Below the pieces are notes generated by a model. The model saw only the letters and a program-made list of their open reading frames with translations. It did no database searches and had not been told where the DNA came from. From contig CAMVDI010000098.1 of assembly GCA_947166205.1 (NCBI GenBank), forward strand, positions 1 through 6,740: a stretch of DNA of 6,740 nucleotides, in the 5' to 3' direction. Below are positions 1 to 5,548 of this stretch, in pieces. Origin of the DNA: an uncultured Clostridia bacterium (GTDB taxonomy: Bacteria; Bacillota_A; Clostridia; Christensenellales; Aristaeellaceae). The position numbers and the translations under genes were made by a program. Position 1 is the first letter of the stretch, and every line of letters begins with the position of its first letter.

Positions 1-53
1 ATTCCTTGAAGTGATTTTTTTGGAAGAGGGAAGGGAATTTTTTCAACTTTTCC

Positions 54-82
54 TTGCCAGGAGGGAAAAAGAAGCGTATAAA
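54..82 (+). promoter_or_regulatory. Sigma-A promoter of the secreted-protein gene
   Basis: TTGCCA (54-59) and TATAAA (77-82) each match the sigma-A consensus at five of six positions and are exactly 17 bp apart. This predicts a transcription start near 89 and a leader of about 58 nt before the downstream gene. No operator-like palindrome is evident around it. Confidence 0.65.
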
Positions 83-147
83 CACTCAGACAGAGAGATT
101 ACGGAAACCGTCTCCCTGCCGATAACGAAAAGAAGGTGAGTTGGATG

Positions 148-921
148 ATGAAAAAGATTCTTGCGCTGGGTCTGGCTCTGGCCATGCTTTTCTCCCTGAA
201 TATCGTTTTCGCTGAAAGCGAGGCGGGGACGGCGCCGGCCTCCAAGGTGACGGGCAATATTGAGAATGGGAACTACATCCTTACCGTCCAGGTGGATCCG
301 GATGAAAAAGGGGACTGGACCGCGGACGAGATGGCCCAGGATAACAGCGTGGTTGATCTGGTTGAGGCGAACTATGTGGACGGGGCGTTTGTGGCCCAGT
401 ACGCGCCTACCGGCGACGGAGAGGTCACGGTTCATATCCGGCACTATACCGAGCATCGGGTCTGCAACGAGGTATACGGTTTTGATCTGCTCGTGAAGGA
501 CGGAGCGATCCAGGAAGTGACCGGCGGCTCCTACACGGCGTCTCCGGCGGAGGAGGAACAGAATCCCTATTTCTCCGGCGAGTGGCTTGAGAAGGATACG
601 CAGTTCACCGTGATTAATGTCACCCCGGAAATCTCCGGCGGATGGAATGTGGAAATCACCTCGCCCATCTCCCACGGCGCGTGGGTCATCCGGGGAACCG
701 CCTACTATGACTGCGACTATGATGCTTTCATCTACACGGAAGGGACCAAATATGATCTTCCGACGGATGACAAGGCTCAGGAGACTCAGACCGCGACGGG
801 GCTGTGGGGATCCCTGAAGTTTGCCGGCACGGAGGACAACCTTCAGCTGGTCTGGTACGGCATGGAGGAAACGGACGGCCAGGAGATTACCTTTGAGCGG
901 GCGCCGGAGGAGAGCCGGTAA
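148..921 (+). CDS. Secreted beta-rich protein of unknown function
   Basis: A 257-aa protein that I do not recognise. Residues 1-22 form a classical signal peptide: the Lys-Lys of MKKILALG, a hydrophobic core, and a likely signal peptidase I site after VFA (residues 20-22). There is no lipobox Cys, so it is probably exported and released or held by other means. The mature part looks like two beta-rich halves, residues about 35-130 and 140-252, joined by a short acidic linker (AEEEQNP, 134-140). The second half alternates aromatic and charged strands (GEW, GGWNVEI, WVIRGTAYYDCDYDAFIYTEG, GLWGSLKF, LQLVWYG), which suggests a lipocalin-like or other beta-barrel fold; this is inference. It has only two Cys (106, 189) and no obvious catalytic motif. 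I place the start at ATG 148 because AAGGTGAG (133-140) lies 7 nt upstream. ATG 145 and GTG 136 are in frame but too close to or overlapping that site. It is monocistronic, between its own promoter and terminator. Confidence 0.85.
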   Translation: MKKILALGLALAMLFSLNIVFAESEAGTAPASKVTGNIENGNYILTVQVDPDEKGDWTADEMAQDNSVVDLVEANYVDGAFVAQYAPTGDGEVTVHIRHYTEHRVCNEVYGFDLLVKDGAIQEVTGGSYTASPAEEEQNPYFSGEWLEKDTQFTVINVTPEISGGWNVEITSPISHGAWVIRGTAYYDCDYDAFIYTEGTKYDLPTDDKAQETQTATGLWGSLKFAGTEDNLQLVWYGMEETDGQEITFERAPEESR

Positions 922-946
922 GCCTGGAGTGAGGACTTCGGGACTC

Positions 947-984
947 ACGGGCGGGGGTGCGAAAGCATCTTCGCCCGTTTTTTT
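947..984 (+). terminator. Intrinsic terminator after the secreted-protein gene
   Basis: A 14-bp stem pairs 947-960 with 965-978, including three G-U pairs in the middle, and is closed by a GAAA tetraloop (961-964). A run of seven T (978-984) follows at once. It lies 25 nt after the stop codon, so it closes a single-gene unit and insulates the isc operon. Confidence 0.9.
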
Positions 985-1114
985 GCGCGGCCTTCCGATC
1001 CGCGGGTCCGAAATCCGGGGAAGGGGAGGACTGCCTGGATTCCGGCGGGAGAGACTGGCGGAACTTTCCCGGGGAGAAACCCGGATGTACGATCTTTTTG
1101 AAATCCGGCTTATT

Positions 1115-1133
1115 ACCTATTGACATGGTAGGT
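1115..1133. promoter_or_regulatory. Palindrome over the -35 box, candidate operator
   Basis: ACCTA (1115-1119) and TAGGT (1129-1133) are perfect inverted half-sites separated by 9 nt. One step wider, TTACCTA and TAGGTGA still match with a single mismatch. The interval between them contains most of the -35 box, so a dimer bound here would block RNA polymerase. In many bacteria isc operons are repressed by the Rrf2-family regulator IscR. No such gene lies in this window, and the half-sites do not clearly match an operator I can recall, so the identity of the regulator is open. Confidence 0.5.
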
Positions 1134-1148
1134 GAATGGATGTATACT
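1120..1148 (+). promoter_or_regulatory. Promoter of the iscS-iscU operon
   Basis: TTGACA (1120-1125) is a perfect -35 box. TATACT (1143-1148) matches the -10 consensus at five of six positions, and the spacer is 17 bp. Transcription would start near 1155, giving a leader of about 124 nt before iscS. The -35 box sits inside an inverted repeat (1115-1133), so this strong promoter is probably repressible. Confidence 0.8.
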
Positions 1149-1168
1149 TCGTCTCGGATCCGGGAAAC

Positions 1169-1259
1169 GGGCCTGAATGAACGTTTCGCCGCAGGTCAGC
1201 AGGCCGGGCCCGAATGAGCATTACGCCCTGGAACCCGCAGGCCGGGTCCGAATGACCAT
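1169..1259 (+). repeat. 38-nt-period direct repeat in the isc leader
   Basis: A 23-nt unit at 1199-1221 recurs at 1237-1259 with two mismatches. A shorter core, GGG-YCYGAATGA, occurs three times at 1169-1180, 1206-1217 and 1244-1255, with spacings of 37 and 38 nt. All copies lie between the predicted transcription start and the iscS ribosome binding site, so they would be part of the mRNA leader. The spacings are not multiples of three, so the copies are not repeated in one reading frame. GGAACCC (1230-1236) can pair with GGGTCC (1244-1249) across a short loop just before the binding site. Function is unknown. Confidence 0.6.
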
Positions 1260-1278
1260 CCGAAAGGAGTTACCCACC

Positions 1279-2463
1279 GTGATTTATGCCGACAACGCCG
1301 CCACCACCCGGATGAGCGAAAGGGCTCTCCGGACCCTGATGACCCTCTCGGAGGAGACCTGGGGGAACCCTTCCAGCCTTTATGCCCATGGCCAGAAAGC
1401 CAAGGAGGCCCTTGAGCAGGCGCGGGCGGAGATCGCCGGGGTGATCGGCGCGGAGCCGCGGGAAATCCTGTTCACCTCCGGCGGGAGCGAGGCGGACAAC
1501 CAGGCGATCCGGTCCGCCGCGGAGGCCGGCCGCGCGAAGGGGAAGAAGCATATCGTCTCCACCGCCTTTGAACACCACGCCGTGCTGCACACGCTGAAGC
1601 GGCTGGAGGGGGAAGGATTTGAGATCACGCTGCTGCCCGTGTACGGGAACGGCATTGTCATCCCTGAGGAGGCGGAAGCCGCTATCCGGGAGGACACCTG
1701 CCTCGTATCGGTCATGTATGCCAACAACGAGATCGGCACCATCCAGCCGATCCGCGAGATTGCCCGCATCTGCCGGGCGAAGGGGGTGCTGTTTCACACG
1801 GACGCCGTTCAGGCCGTGGGGCATATTCCGGTGAACGCCGCGGAGGACGGTTTTGATCTGCTCTCCGCCTCCGCGCACAAATTCCACGGCCCGAAGGGCG
1901 TCGGCTTCCTGTACGCGCGCAAGGGGGTCCGGCTGACGAACCTGATCGAGGGCGGCGCCCAGGAACGCGGGAAACGGGCGGGGACGGAAAACGTGCCGGG
2001 CATCTGCGCCATGGCTGAGGCGCTGAAGGAGGCGGCCGACGGAATGGCGGAGAGGGCCGCCCGGATCACCGGGCTGCGGAACAGGCTGATCGAGGGACTC
2101 TCCGGAATCCCGCATTCCGCCCTGAACGGGGACGCGGAGCGCCGGCTGCCGGGGAACGTCAGCTTCTGCTTTGAGGGGATTGAGGGCGAATCCCTGCTGC
2201 TTCTGCTGGACGACCGGGGCATCTGCGCCTCCTCCGGCAGCGCGTGTACGTCCGGGTCCCTGGACCCGAGCCACGTGCTGCTGGCCATCGGGAGGGTCCA
2301 CGATGTGGCCCACGGATCCCTTCGGCTGAGCATCGGAGAGGATTTCACGGAGGCGGACGCGGAGGAGGTCATCCGCGCCGTAGGGGACGTCGTCGGGTAT
2401 CTGCGCGGCTTCTCGCCGATCTGGCGGGATCTCAACGCCGGAAAGAAACCGTTTATTCTGTAA
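1279..2463 (+). CDS. iscS: Cysteine desulfurase IscS/NifS
   Basis: A 394-aa pyridoxal-phosphate enzyme that takes sulfur from L-cysteine, leaving alanine, and passes it as a persulfide to scaffold and carrier proteins in the cytoplasm. Visible landmarks are the N-terminal MIYADNAATTR, TSGGSEADN (66-74) for cofactor phosphate binding, His99 in FEHH, Asp175 in HTDAVQ, Lys201 in SAHKFHGPKG as the Schiff-base lysine, RAGTENV (233-239), and the mobile loop SSGSACTSG (318-326) with catalytic Cys323. The long loop around this Cys marks the group I (IscS/NifS) type rather than SufS. The C-terminal SPIW (379-382) resembles the IscS tail that contacts IscU. I choose GTG 1279 because AAAGGAG (1263-1269) is 9 nt upstream and the protein then begins as the family does. 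The frame stays open back to ATG 1177, but that stretch is repeat-containing leader with no ribosome binding site. iscU follows after 15 nt. Confidence 0.95.
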   Translation: MIYADNAATTRMSERALRTLMTLSEETWGNPSSLYAHGQKAKEALEQARAEIAGVIGAEPREILFTSGGSEADNQAIRSAAEAGRAKGKKHIVSTAFEHHAVLHTLKRLEGEGFEITLLPVYGNGIVIPEEAEAAIREDTCLVSVMYANNEIGTIQPIREIARICRAKGVLFHTDAVQAVGHIPVNAAEDGFDLLSASAHKFHGPKGVGFLYARKGVRLTNLIEGGAQERGKRAGTENVPGICAMAEALKEAADGMAERAARITGLRNRLIEGLSGIPHSALNGDAERRLPGNVSFCFEGIEGESLLLLLDDRGICASSGSACTSGSLDPSHVLLAIGRVHDVAHGSLRLSIGEDFTEADAEEVIRAVGDVVGYLRGFSPIWRDLNAGKKPFIL

Positions 2464-2478
2464 GGAGGGAACTGGATT

Positions 2479-2916
2479 ATGGCACTCTACAGCGAGAAGG
2501 TAATGGACCATTTCCGCAATCCCCGGAACGTGGGCGTCATCGAGGATGCGAACGGCGTGGGAGAGGTCGGCAACGCCAAGTGCGGCGATATCATGAAGAT
2601 GTATCTGAAAATCGAGGACGGCGTCGTCGAGGACGTGAAGTTTGAAACCTTCGGCTGCGGCAGCGCCATCGCCTCCAGCTCCATGGCGACGGAGCTGATC
2701 AAGGGCCAGCCGCTGAGCGAGGTGCGGAAGCTGACCAACAAGGCGGTGGCCGAGGCGCTGGACGGGCTGCCGGATTACAAGATGCACTGCAGCGTTCTGG
2801 CGGAGGAGGCGATCCAGGCGGCCCTCGAGGACTATGAGCGGAGGCAGTCCGCGCCGGCGGGGAGCGCCGGCGGCTCCGTGCGGGCGGAGGTACAGACCGG
2901 TTCCTGCGGGGCGTGA
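2479..2916 (+). CDS. iscU: Fe-S cluster scaffold protein IscU/NifU-like
   Basis: A 145-aa scaffold on which Fe-S clusters are built from IscS-derived sulfur and iron before transfer to apoproteins. The three cluster ligands are present: Cys35 in NAKCGD, Cys60 in FGCGSA and Cys104 in HCSVLAEEA. Asp37 and His103 beside them are also conserved. AAGGAGGG (2462-2469) lies 9 nt before the ATG and overlaps the iscS stop codon, so the two genes should be translationally close and made together. Two features are unusual. The chaperone-recognition segment LPPVK of proteobacterial IscU reads LPDYK (97-101). After residue 120 there is a low-complexity Ala/Gly/Ser tail ending in an extra Cys143. The fold is complete without this tail. 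No T-rich terminator is seen after the gene, and no iscR, iscA or mnmA gene is adjacent. Confidence 0.95.
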   Translation: MALYSEKVMDHFRNPRNVGVIEDANGVGEVGNAKCGDIMKMYLKIEDGVVEDVKFETFGCGSAIASSSMATELIKGQPLSEVRKLTNKAVAEALDGLPDYKMHCSVLAEEAIQAALEDYERRQSAPAGSAGGSVRAEVQTGSCGA

Positions 2917-3066
2917 GCGGATGAAGCGCTGAGGAAGGGCATCCCCGCGCTGAGACGCCGAAGGGTTCCGGCGCGGATACGCGTGAGGGGCAGGGATTTG
3001 GCCGCGGACAGGGATGGGCCGCAAGGACGCCCCGGCGGATGAGAAGCGATGACGCCGCGGCGGATC

Positions 3067-3095
3067 TTGAAAAAGGGGCTGACGCGAGATAGAAT
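3067..3095 (+). promoter_or_regulatory. Sigma-A promoter of cysK
   Basis: TTGAAA (3067-3072) and TAGAAT (3090-3095) are each one base from consensus, with a 17-bp spacer. Transcription should start near 3102, so cysK can be expressed independently of iscSU even though no terminator separates them. The 150 nt between iscU and this promoter show no gene and no recognisable element beyond a repeated GCGCTGAG (2926-2933 and 2947-2954). Confidence 0.7.
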
Positions 3096-3112
3096 ATAGA
3101 TCAGCCTGTTTC

Positions 3113-3169
3113 ATGGATCATCACTTTGATCATCACGGTCATCATTATGGAAAAGAGAGGCAGAGAACG
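3113..3169 (+). other. In-frame His-rich stretch before cysK (extension or leader)
   Basis: From ATG 3113 the cysK frame is open and adds 19 residues, [19 protein letters not shown], with six His in three pairs. The first ATG would lie only about 11 nt from the predicted transcription start and has no Shine-Dalgarno sequence. GAGAGG (3155-3160) within the stretch is well placed for the downstream ATG 3170 instead. At the DNA level GATCATCAC repeats at 3116-3124 and 3128-3136, and GATCA (3116-3120) faces TGATC (3127-3131) as an inverted repeat, so it may equally be an operator just downstream of the start site. The sequence does not decide between a metal-binding N-terminus, a leader and an operator. 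Confidence 0.45.
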
Positions 3170-4102
3170 ATGTCGAAGATCTATAAGGGAACGCTCGGAC
3201 TGATCGGAAACACCCCCCTGGTGGAGGTTGTGAACATCGAAAAGGAGCTGGGGCTCGAGGCTACCGTGCTCGTCAAGCTGGAATACTTCAATCCCGCAGG
3301 CAGCGTCAAGGACCGGATCGCCAAGGCGATGATCGAGGACGCGGAGGCGAAGGGCCTGCTGAAGGAGGGAAGCGTCATCATCGAGCCCACCTCCGGAAAC
3401 ACCGGCATCGGCCTGGCCTCCATCGCCGCGGCCAAGGGGTACCGGATCATCCTGACCATGCCGGAGACCATGAGCGTTGAGCGCCGCAATATTCTGAAGG
3501 CCTACGGCGCCGAGCTGGTGCTCACCGAGGGCGCGAAGGGCATGAAGGGCGCCATCGCGAAGGCGGAGGAGCTGGCGAAGGAAATACCCGGCGGCTTCAT
3601 CCCCGGCCAGTTTGTGAACCCGGCCAATCCAGCCGTTCACCGGAAAACCACGGGCCCTGAGATCTGGAACGACACCGACGGAAAGGTGGATATCCTGATC
3701 GCGGGCGTCGGCACCGGCGGCACCCTGACCGGCACGGGAGAATACCTGAAGGAACAGAATCCGGAGATCAGGGTGGTCGCCCTCGAGCCGGAGGATTCTC
3801 CCGTTCTCTCCGAAGGCCGCAGCGGTCCCCACAAGATTCAGGGCATCGGCGCGGGCTTTGTGCCGGAAGTGCTGAACACGAAGATCTACGATGAGGTTTT
3901 CAAGGCCGCGGCCGCGGATGCCTTCGCCGCCGCGAAGCTGCTGGCCCGCAAGGAGGGCATCTCCGTAGGCATTTCCTCCGGCGCGGCGCTGCACGGCGCC
4001 ATCGAGCTGGCGAAACGCCCGGAGAACAAGGGCAAGGTGATCGTCGCGATCCTGCCGGACAGCGGCGACCGGTATTACTCCACCCCTCTTTTCACCGAAT
4101 AA
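3170..4102 (+). CDS. cysK: Cysteine synthase (O-acetylserine sulfhydrylase)
   Basis: A 310-aa cytoplasmic pyridoxal-phosphate enzyme that joins O-acetyl-L-serine and sulfide to give L-cysteine and acetate. Landmarks in order are IGNTPLV (12-18), NPAGSVKDR (41-49) with Schiff-base Lys47, TSGNTG (74-79) for the substrate carboxylate, [20 protein letters not shown] (147-166), GVGTGGT (179-185) for the cofactor phosphate, GIGAGFVP (225-232), GISSGAA (267-273) and the terminal [10 protein letters not shown]. Length and motif order are those of a complete CysK. There is no regulatory domain, so it is not cystathionine beta-synthase. I choose ATG 3170 because the family normally begins at MSKIYKG and GAGAGG lies 9 nt upstream; ATG 3113 would add a His-rich extension. 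Lying next to iscS, it supplies the cysteine that the desulfurase consumes. CysM-like substrate preference cannot be excluded. Confidence 0.95.
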   Translation: MSKIYKGTLGLIGNTPLVEVVNIEKELGLEATVLVKLEYFNPAGSVKDRIAKAMIEDAEAKGLLKEGSVIIEPTSGNTGIGLASIAAAKGYRIILTMPETMSVERRNILKAYGAELVLTEGAKGMKGAIAKAEELAKEIPGGFIPGQFVNPANPAVHRKTTGPEIWNDTDGKVDILIAGVGTGGTLTGTGEYLKEQNPEIRVVALEPEDSPVLSEGRSGPHKIQGIGAGFVPEVLNTKIYDEVFKAAAADAFAAAKLLARKEGISVGISSGAALHGAIELAKRPENKGKVIVAILPDSGDRYYSTPLFTE

Positions 4103-4108
4103 GGAAAT

Positions 4109-4150
4109 GGACCGCCGCAGCCGGACAATGGGACTGCGGCGGTCCGCTTT
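4109..4150 (+). terminator. Hairpin after cysK, weak terminator
   Basis: A perfect 12-bp GC-rich stem pairs 4109-4120 with 4134-4145 across a 13-nt loop, starting 6 nt after the cysK stop codon. The following tract is only GCTTT, a poor U-tail. It may act as a weak terminator or mainly protect the cysK mRNA 3' end, with the next hairpin doing the stopping. Confidence 0.6.
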
Positions 4151-4166
4151 CTGAGAATCGGGAAGG

Positions 4167-4210
4167 ATACCGAAAAGCCCCGCTGTGGGAGCGGGGCTTT
4201 TCGGTATTTT
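4167..4210. terminator. Bidirectional terminator between convergent genes
   Basis: A perfect 17-bp stem pairs 4167-4183 with 4191-4207 across a 7-nt loop. The GC-rich core (GCCCCGC/GCGGGGC) is followed on the plus strand by CTTTTCGG and then a TTTT run at 4207-4210. On the minus strand the same core is likewise followed by CTTTTCGG. It lies between cysK, reading right, and the sigma-factor gene, reading left, so one element can end both transcripts. Confidence 0.85.
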
Positions 4211-4252
4211 GGGATCGGGCAAGGCTGCCCGGGGGGCCTGGGCCATTCCGCG

Positions 4253-4729
4253 TCAGGCCATGAGCTTGCGTAGTTTGGTCAGGGCAGCCTGATGGCGCAG
4301 CTTCACGGCGCCGTAGCTCAGCCCCATCATCTCAGCGATTTCCGTCAGGGGCTTTCCGTCATAATAGCGCAGAACGACAATATCCCTCATCTCCTCTGGC
4401 AGGGATCTGAGGGCGTTGGCCAGTTCGGTCAGGGTTTCGCTGTTCAGCAGGCCTTCATCCAGCTCCGTGCTGTCTGAAAGATTCTCATCCAGCTCCTCGG
4501 ACGGCCGGCTGCGTCGGTAATGGTCGATCATGGTGTTCCGCGTGATCGTGAAGATCCAGGTGCTGACGGAAGCCCTGGAAGGATCAAAACCCGCCAGCTT
4601 CCGCTGCACCTTCTCGAACACATCGGAACAGATGTCCTCCGCCTCCGCGTGGTTCCGGATCCGGGCATAGATGTAGCCCATGACCTTGCCGTGATACTGG
4701 GTATAGATCGTTTCCAAATCAGGCGCCAT
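4253..4729 (-). CDS. ECF-type RNA polymerase sigma factor
   Basis: A 158-aa sigma-70 family protein with only the two ECF domains. Sigma-2 spans residues about 5-75: YTQYHGKVMGYIYARIRN, the AED motif (30-32), and WIFTITRNTMIDHYRR (58-73), which binds core polymerase and melts the -10 region. An acidic linker (78-100) follows. Sigma-4 spans about 101-156: LPEEMRDIVVLRYYDGKPL, then a helix-turn-helix TEIAEMMGLSYGAVKLRH for -35 contact. I place the start at ATG 4729 because GAGGG (4739-4743, minus strand) is 9 nt upstream. ATG 4738, three codons earlier, abuts that site with no spacing. The upstream partner gene (4930-5130) is on the same strand 200 nt away. No zinc-finger or membrane anti-sigma gene is seen, so how activity is controlled is unknown. 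Its regulon cannot be inferred here. Confidence 0.93.
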   Translation of the reverse strand: MAPDLETIYTQYHGKVMGYIYARIRNHAEAEDICSDVFEKVQRKLAGFDPSRASVSTWIFTITRNTMIDHYRRSRPSEELDENLSDSTELDEGLLNSETLTELANALRSLPEEMRDIVVLRYYDGKPLTEIAEMMGLSYGAVKLRHQAALTKLRKLMA

Positions 4730-4929
4730 CGTTTTCATCCCTCGCTGTTTCCGTCACCCTGCCGCCGGAGCGGGATACGGCTCCGCCGGGCCGGGCTTCG
4801 CCGGCGCGCCGGAATCCGGGAATTACCGCGGAAAGCGGATGCCGGGCGCGCGTGATGTGAAAGTCCCTTTCCGCGGCGGCTTTCACGATTTGACTGTGCC
4901 GGAGCCGCGCCGGCATGGGGGTCAATGGA
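4730..4929 (-). other. GC-rich structured spacer before the sigma gene
   Basis: These 200 nt separate the small gene from the sigma-factor gene. They hold several inverted repeats: CGGAGC/GCTCCG (4766-4771 and 4780-4785), the perfect palindrome CCGGCGCGCCGG (4801-4812), and GTGAAAG/CTTTCAC (4857-4863 and 4880-4886). None is followed on the minus strand by a T-run, and I see no convincing minus-strand promoter. The two genes therefore appear to share one transcript whose middle is heavily folded. A minus-strand open frame here (4719-4925) has no coding signature I can support. Confidence 0.45.
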
Positions 4930-5130
4930 TCAGAGATCTTCCTTTTTGTCCCGCATCATCGGAACGTTGATCCCGGCCGCTGATGCCATCTGCATTTCGG
5001 AGAGATCCAGCTCCCGGATACCCGTCTTCCGGGCGGCATATTTGGCATGCACCTCGTCAATCACCCGGGCCAGGTCGGGATTCTCCTCAAACCTCTGATA
5101 ATCAAAAAGCTGCTGCAGTGTTCTTTCCAT
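4930..5130 (-). CDS. Small acidic protein paired with the sigma factor
   Basis: A 66-aa protein of unknown function, soluble and charged, with no Cys, no membrane segment and no signal peptide. That rules out a zinc-binding or membrane anti-sigma factor by sequence. Residues 1-36 look helical (LQQLFDYQRFEENPDLARVIDEVHAKYAAR). Residues 40-53 read ELDLSEMQMASAAG, which has the pattern of the double-glycine-type leader of secreted peptides (E-L-x-x-x-x-L/M-x-x-V/A-x-x-A-G), followed by a short charged end. Whether this likeness is meaningful is inference. AAAGGA (minus strand, 5147-5142) is 11 nt before the ATG, with GGAGGAG further upstream. It is probably cotranscribed with the sigma factor. 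It could be a co-regulator, a sigma-binding protein or a peptide precursor; I cannot choose. Confidence 0.75.
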   Translation of the reverse strand: MERTLQQLFDYQRFEENPDLARVIDEVHAKYAARKTGIRELDLSEMQMASAAGINVPMMRDKKEDL

Positions 5131-5193
5131 GTTTCAACGCCATCCTTTCTCCTCCGGGCGGGGTTTCAGAACCGTGCCCGCCGCGACACTTCA

Positions 5194-5229
5194 CCGCGGA
5201 TCGTTCTGCCGCGGATCGTTTTGCCGCGG
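5194..5229. repeat. 15-nt tandem repeat, 2.4 copies
   Basis: CCGCGGATCGTTCTG (5194-5208) is followed directly by CCGCGGATCGTTTTG (5209-5223) and a partial third copy CCGCGG (5224-5229). Each unit starts with the palindrome CCGCGG. It lies about 65-100 nt upstream of the small gene and could be a regulator-binding array or a replication-slippage product. Confidence 0.8.
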
Positions 5230-5349
5230 GCGCATCCGTTTCACGGAATCCTCCGCACTCCTGTTTCGCAGCCCGCATTCACCTGTATATACGCAGAGCG
5301 TCCGGAGGATGGCAGCCATTTTCGCCGTTTTTCTCGCCGGGGGGGGTGG

Positions 5350-5410
5350 TCTCCGGGAGAAGTCTCCGGGAGAGGTACCTGAGAGAGGCTTCCGGGGTGA
5401 TGCTTCCGGG
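5350..5410. repeat. Degenerate TCCGGG repeat cluster
   Basis: TCTCCGGGAGA occurs twice 13 nt apart (5350-5360 and 5363-5373). The related GCTTCCGGG occurs twice 14 nt apart (5388-5396 and 5402-5410). The first unit is nearly self-complementary, so each copy can form a tiny hairpin or bind a dimeric protein. It lies just downstream of the predicted minus-strand transcription start. Confidence 0.65.
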
Positions 5411-5464
5411 AGCGGATACCACGGAGCGGCCTCTGAGAACGGTTCCGGCTATCGGTTGGAACAA

Positions 5465-5494
5465 ATCTTAGCATTCTGAGCGGCTTTTCGTCAA
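5465..5494 (-). promoter_or_regulatory. Minus-strand promoter for small gene and sigma factor
   Basis: Read on the minus strand, TTGACG (5494-5489) is a -35 box one base from consensus. TAAGAT (5470-5465) is a -10 box, preceded by TGC, the extended -10 signature, and the spacer is 18 bp. Transcription would start near 5458 and run leftward through the repeat-rich leader into the small gene. This is a housekeeping-type promoter, so autoregulation by the ECF sigma factor is not obvious here. Confidence 0.55.
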
Positions 5495-5548
5495 TAATGG
5501 AGGTACAGAGAACACAATGGAAGAACAGCGGAACAGAAAGGGAAAAGG

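Larger units (their letters stand above)
5131..5458 (-). other. Putative long leader of the small gene-sigma operon
   Basis: No gene is supported in these 328 nt. If the minus-strand promoter at 5465-5494 is used, this stretch is the 5' untranslated leader of the small gene and sigma factor. It holds a 15-nt tandem repeat (5194-5229), a set of TCCGGG-type repeats (5350-5410) and a run of eight G (5339-5346, C on the minus strand). TATATA also occurs (5286-5291), without a good -35 partner in either direction. I recognise no known riboswitch family. Confidence 0.4.

Noticed and set aside
43..948. Minus-strand 301-codon frame opposite the secreted-protein gene
   Set aside because: Fully antisense to a gene with promoter, ribosome binding site, signal peptide and terminator. 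Its translation shows no family features.
1229..1238. TGGAACCCGC as a possible T-box antiterminator motif before iscS
   Set aside because: It deviates from the TGGNACCGCG core. The leader is far too short for a T-box and no terminator hairpin follows.
1177..1278. Upstream ATG 1177 as the iscS start, adding 34 residues
   Set aside because: No ribosome binding site precedes it and the stretch is made of non-codon-sized repeats. GTG 1279 has AAAGGAG 9 nt upstream and gives the normal family N-terminus.
1270..4246. Two very long open frames antisense to iscSU and cysK (3114-1270 and 4246-3101)
   Set aside because: They are Arg/Gly/Pro-rich mirror images of high-GC coding sequence on the other strand, have no recognisable domains, and overlap well-supported genes along their whole length.
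4719..4925. Minus-strand 68-codon frame between the small gene and the sigma factor
   Set aside because: Arg/Ala/Gly-rich translation of palindromic GC-rich sequence, no ribosome binding site, and it overlaps the sigma-gene start.
5379..5385. CTGAGAG as part of a TPP riboswitch
   Set aside because: The second conserved THI-box segment (ACCTGATCTGG-like) and the flanking stems are absent on both strands.
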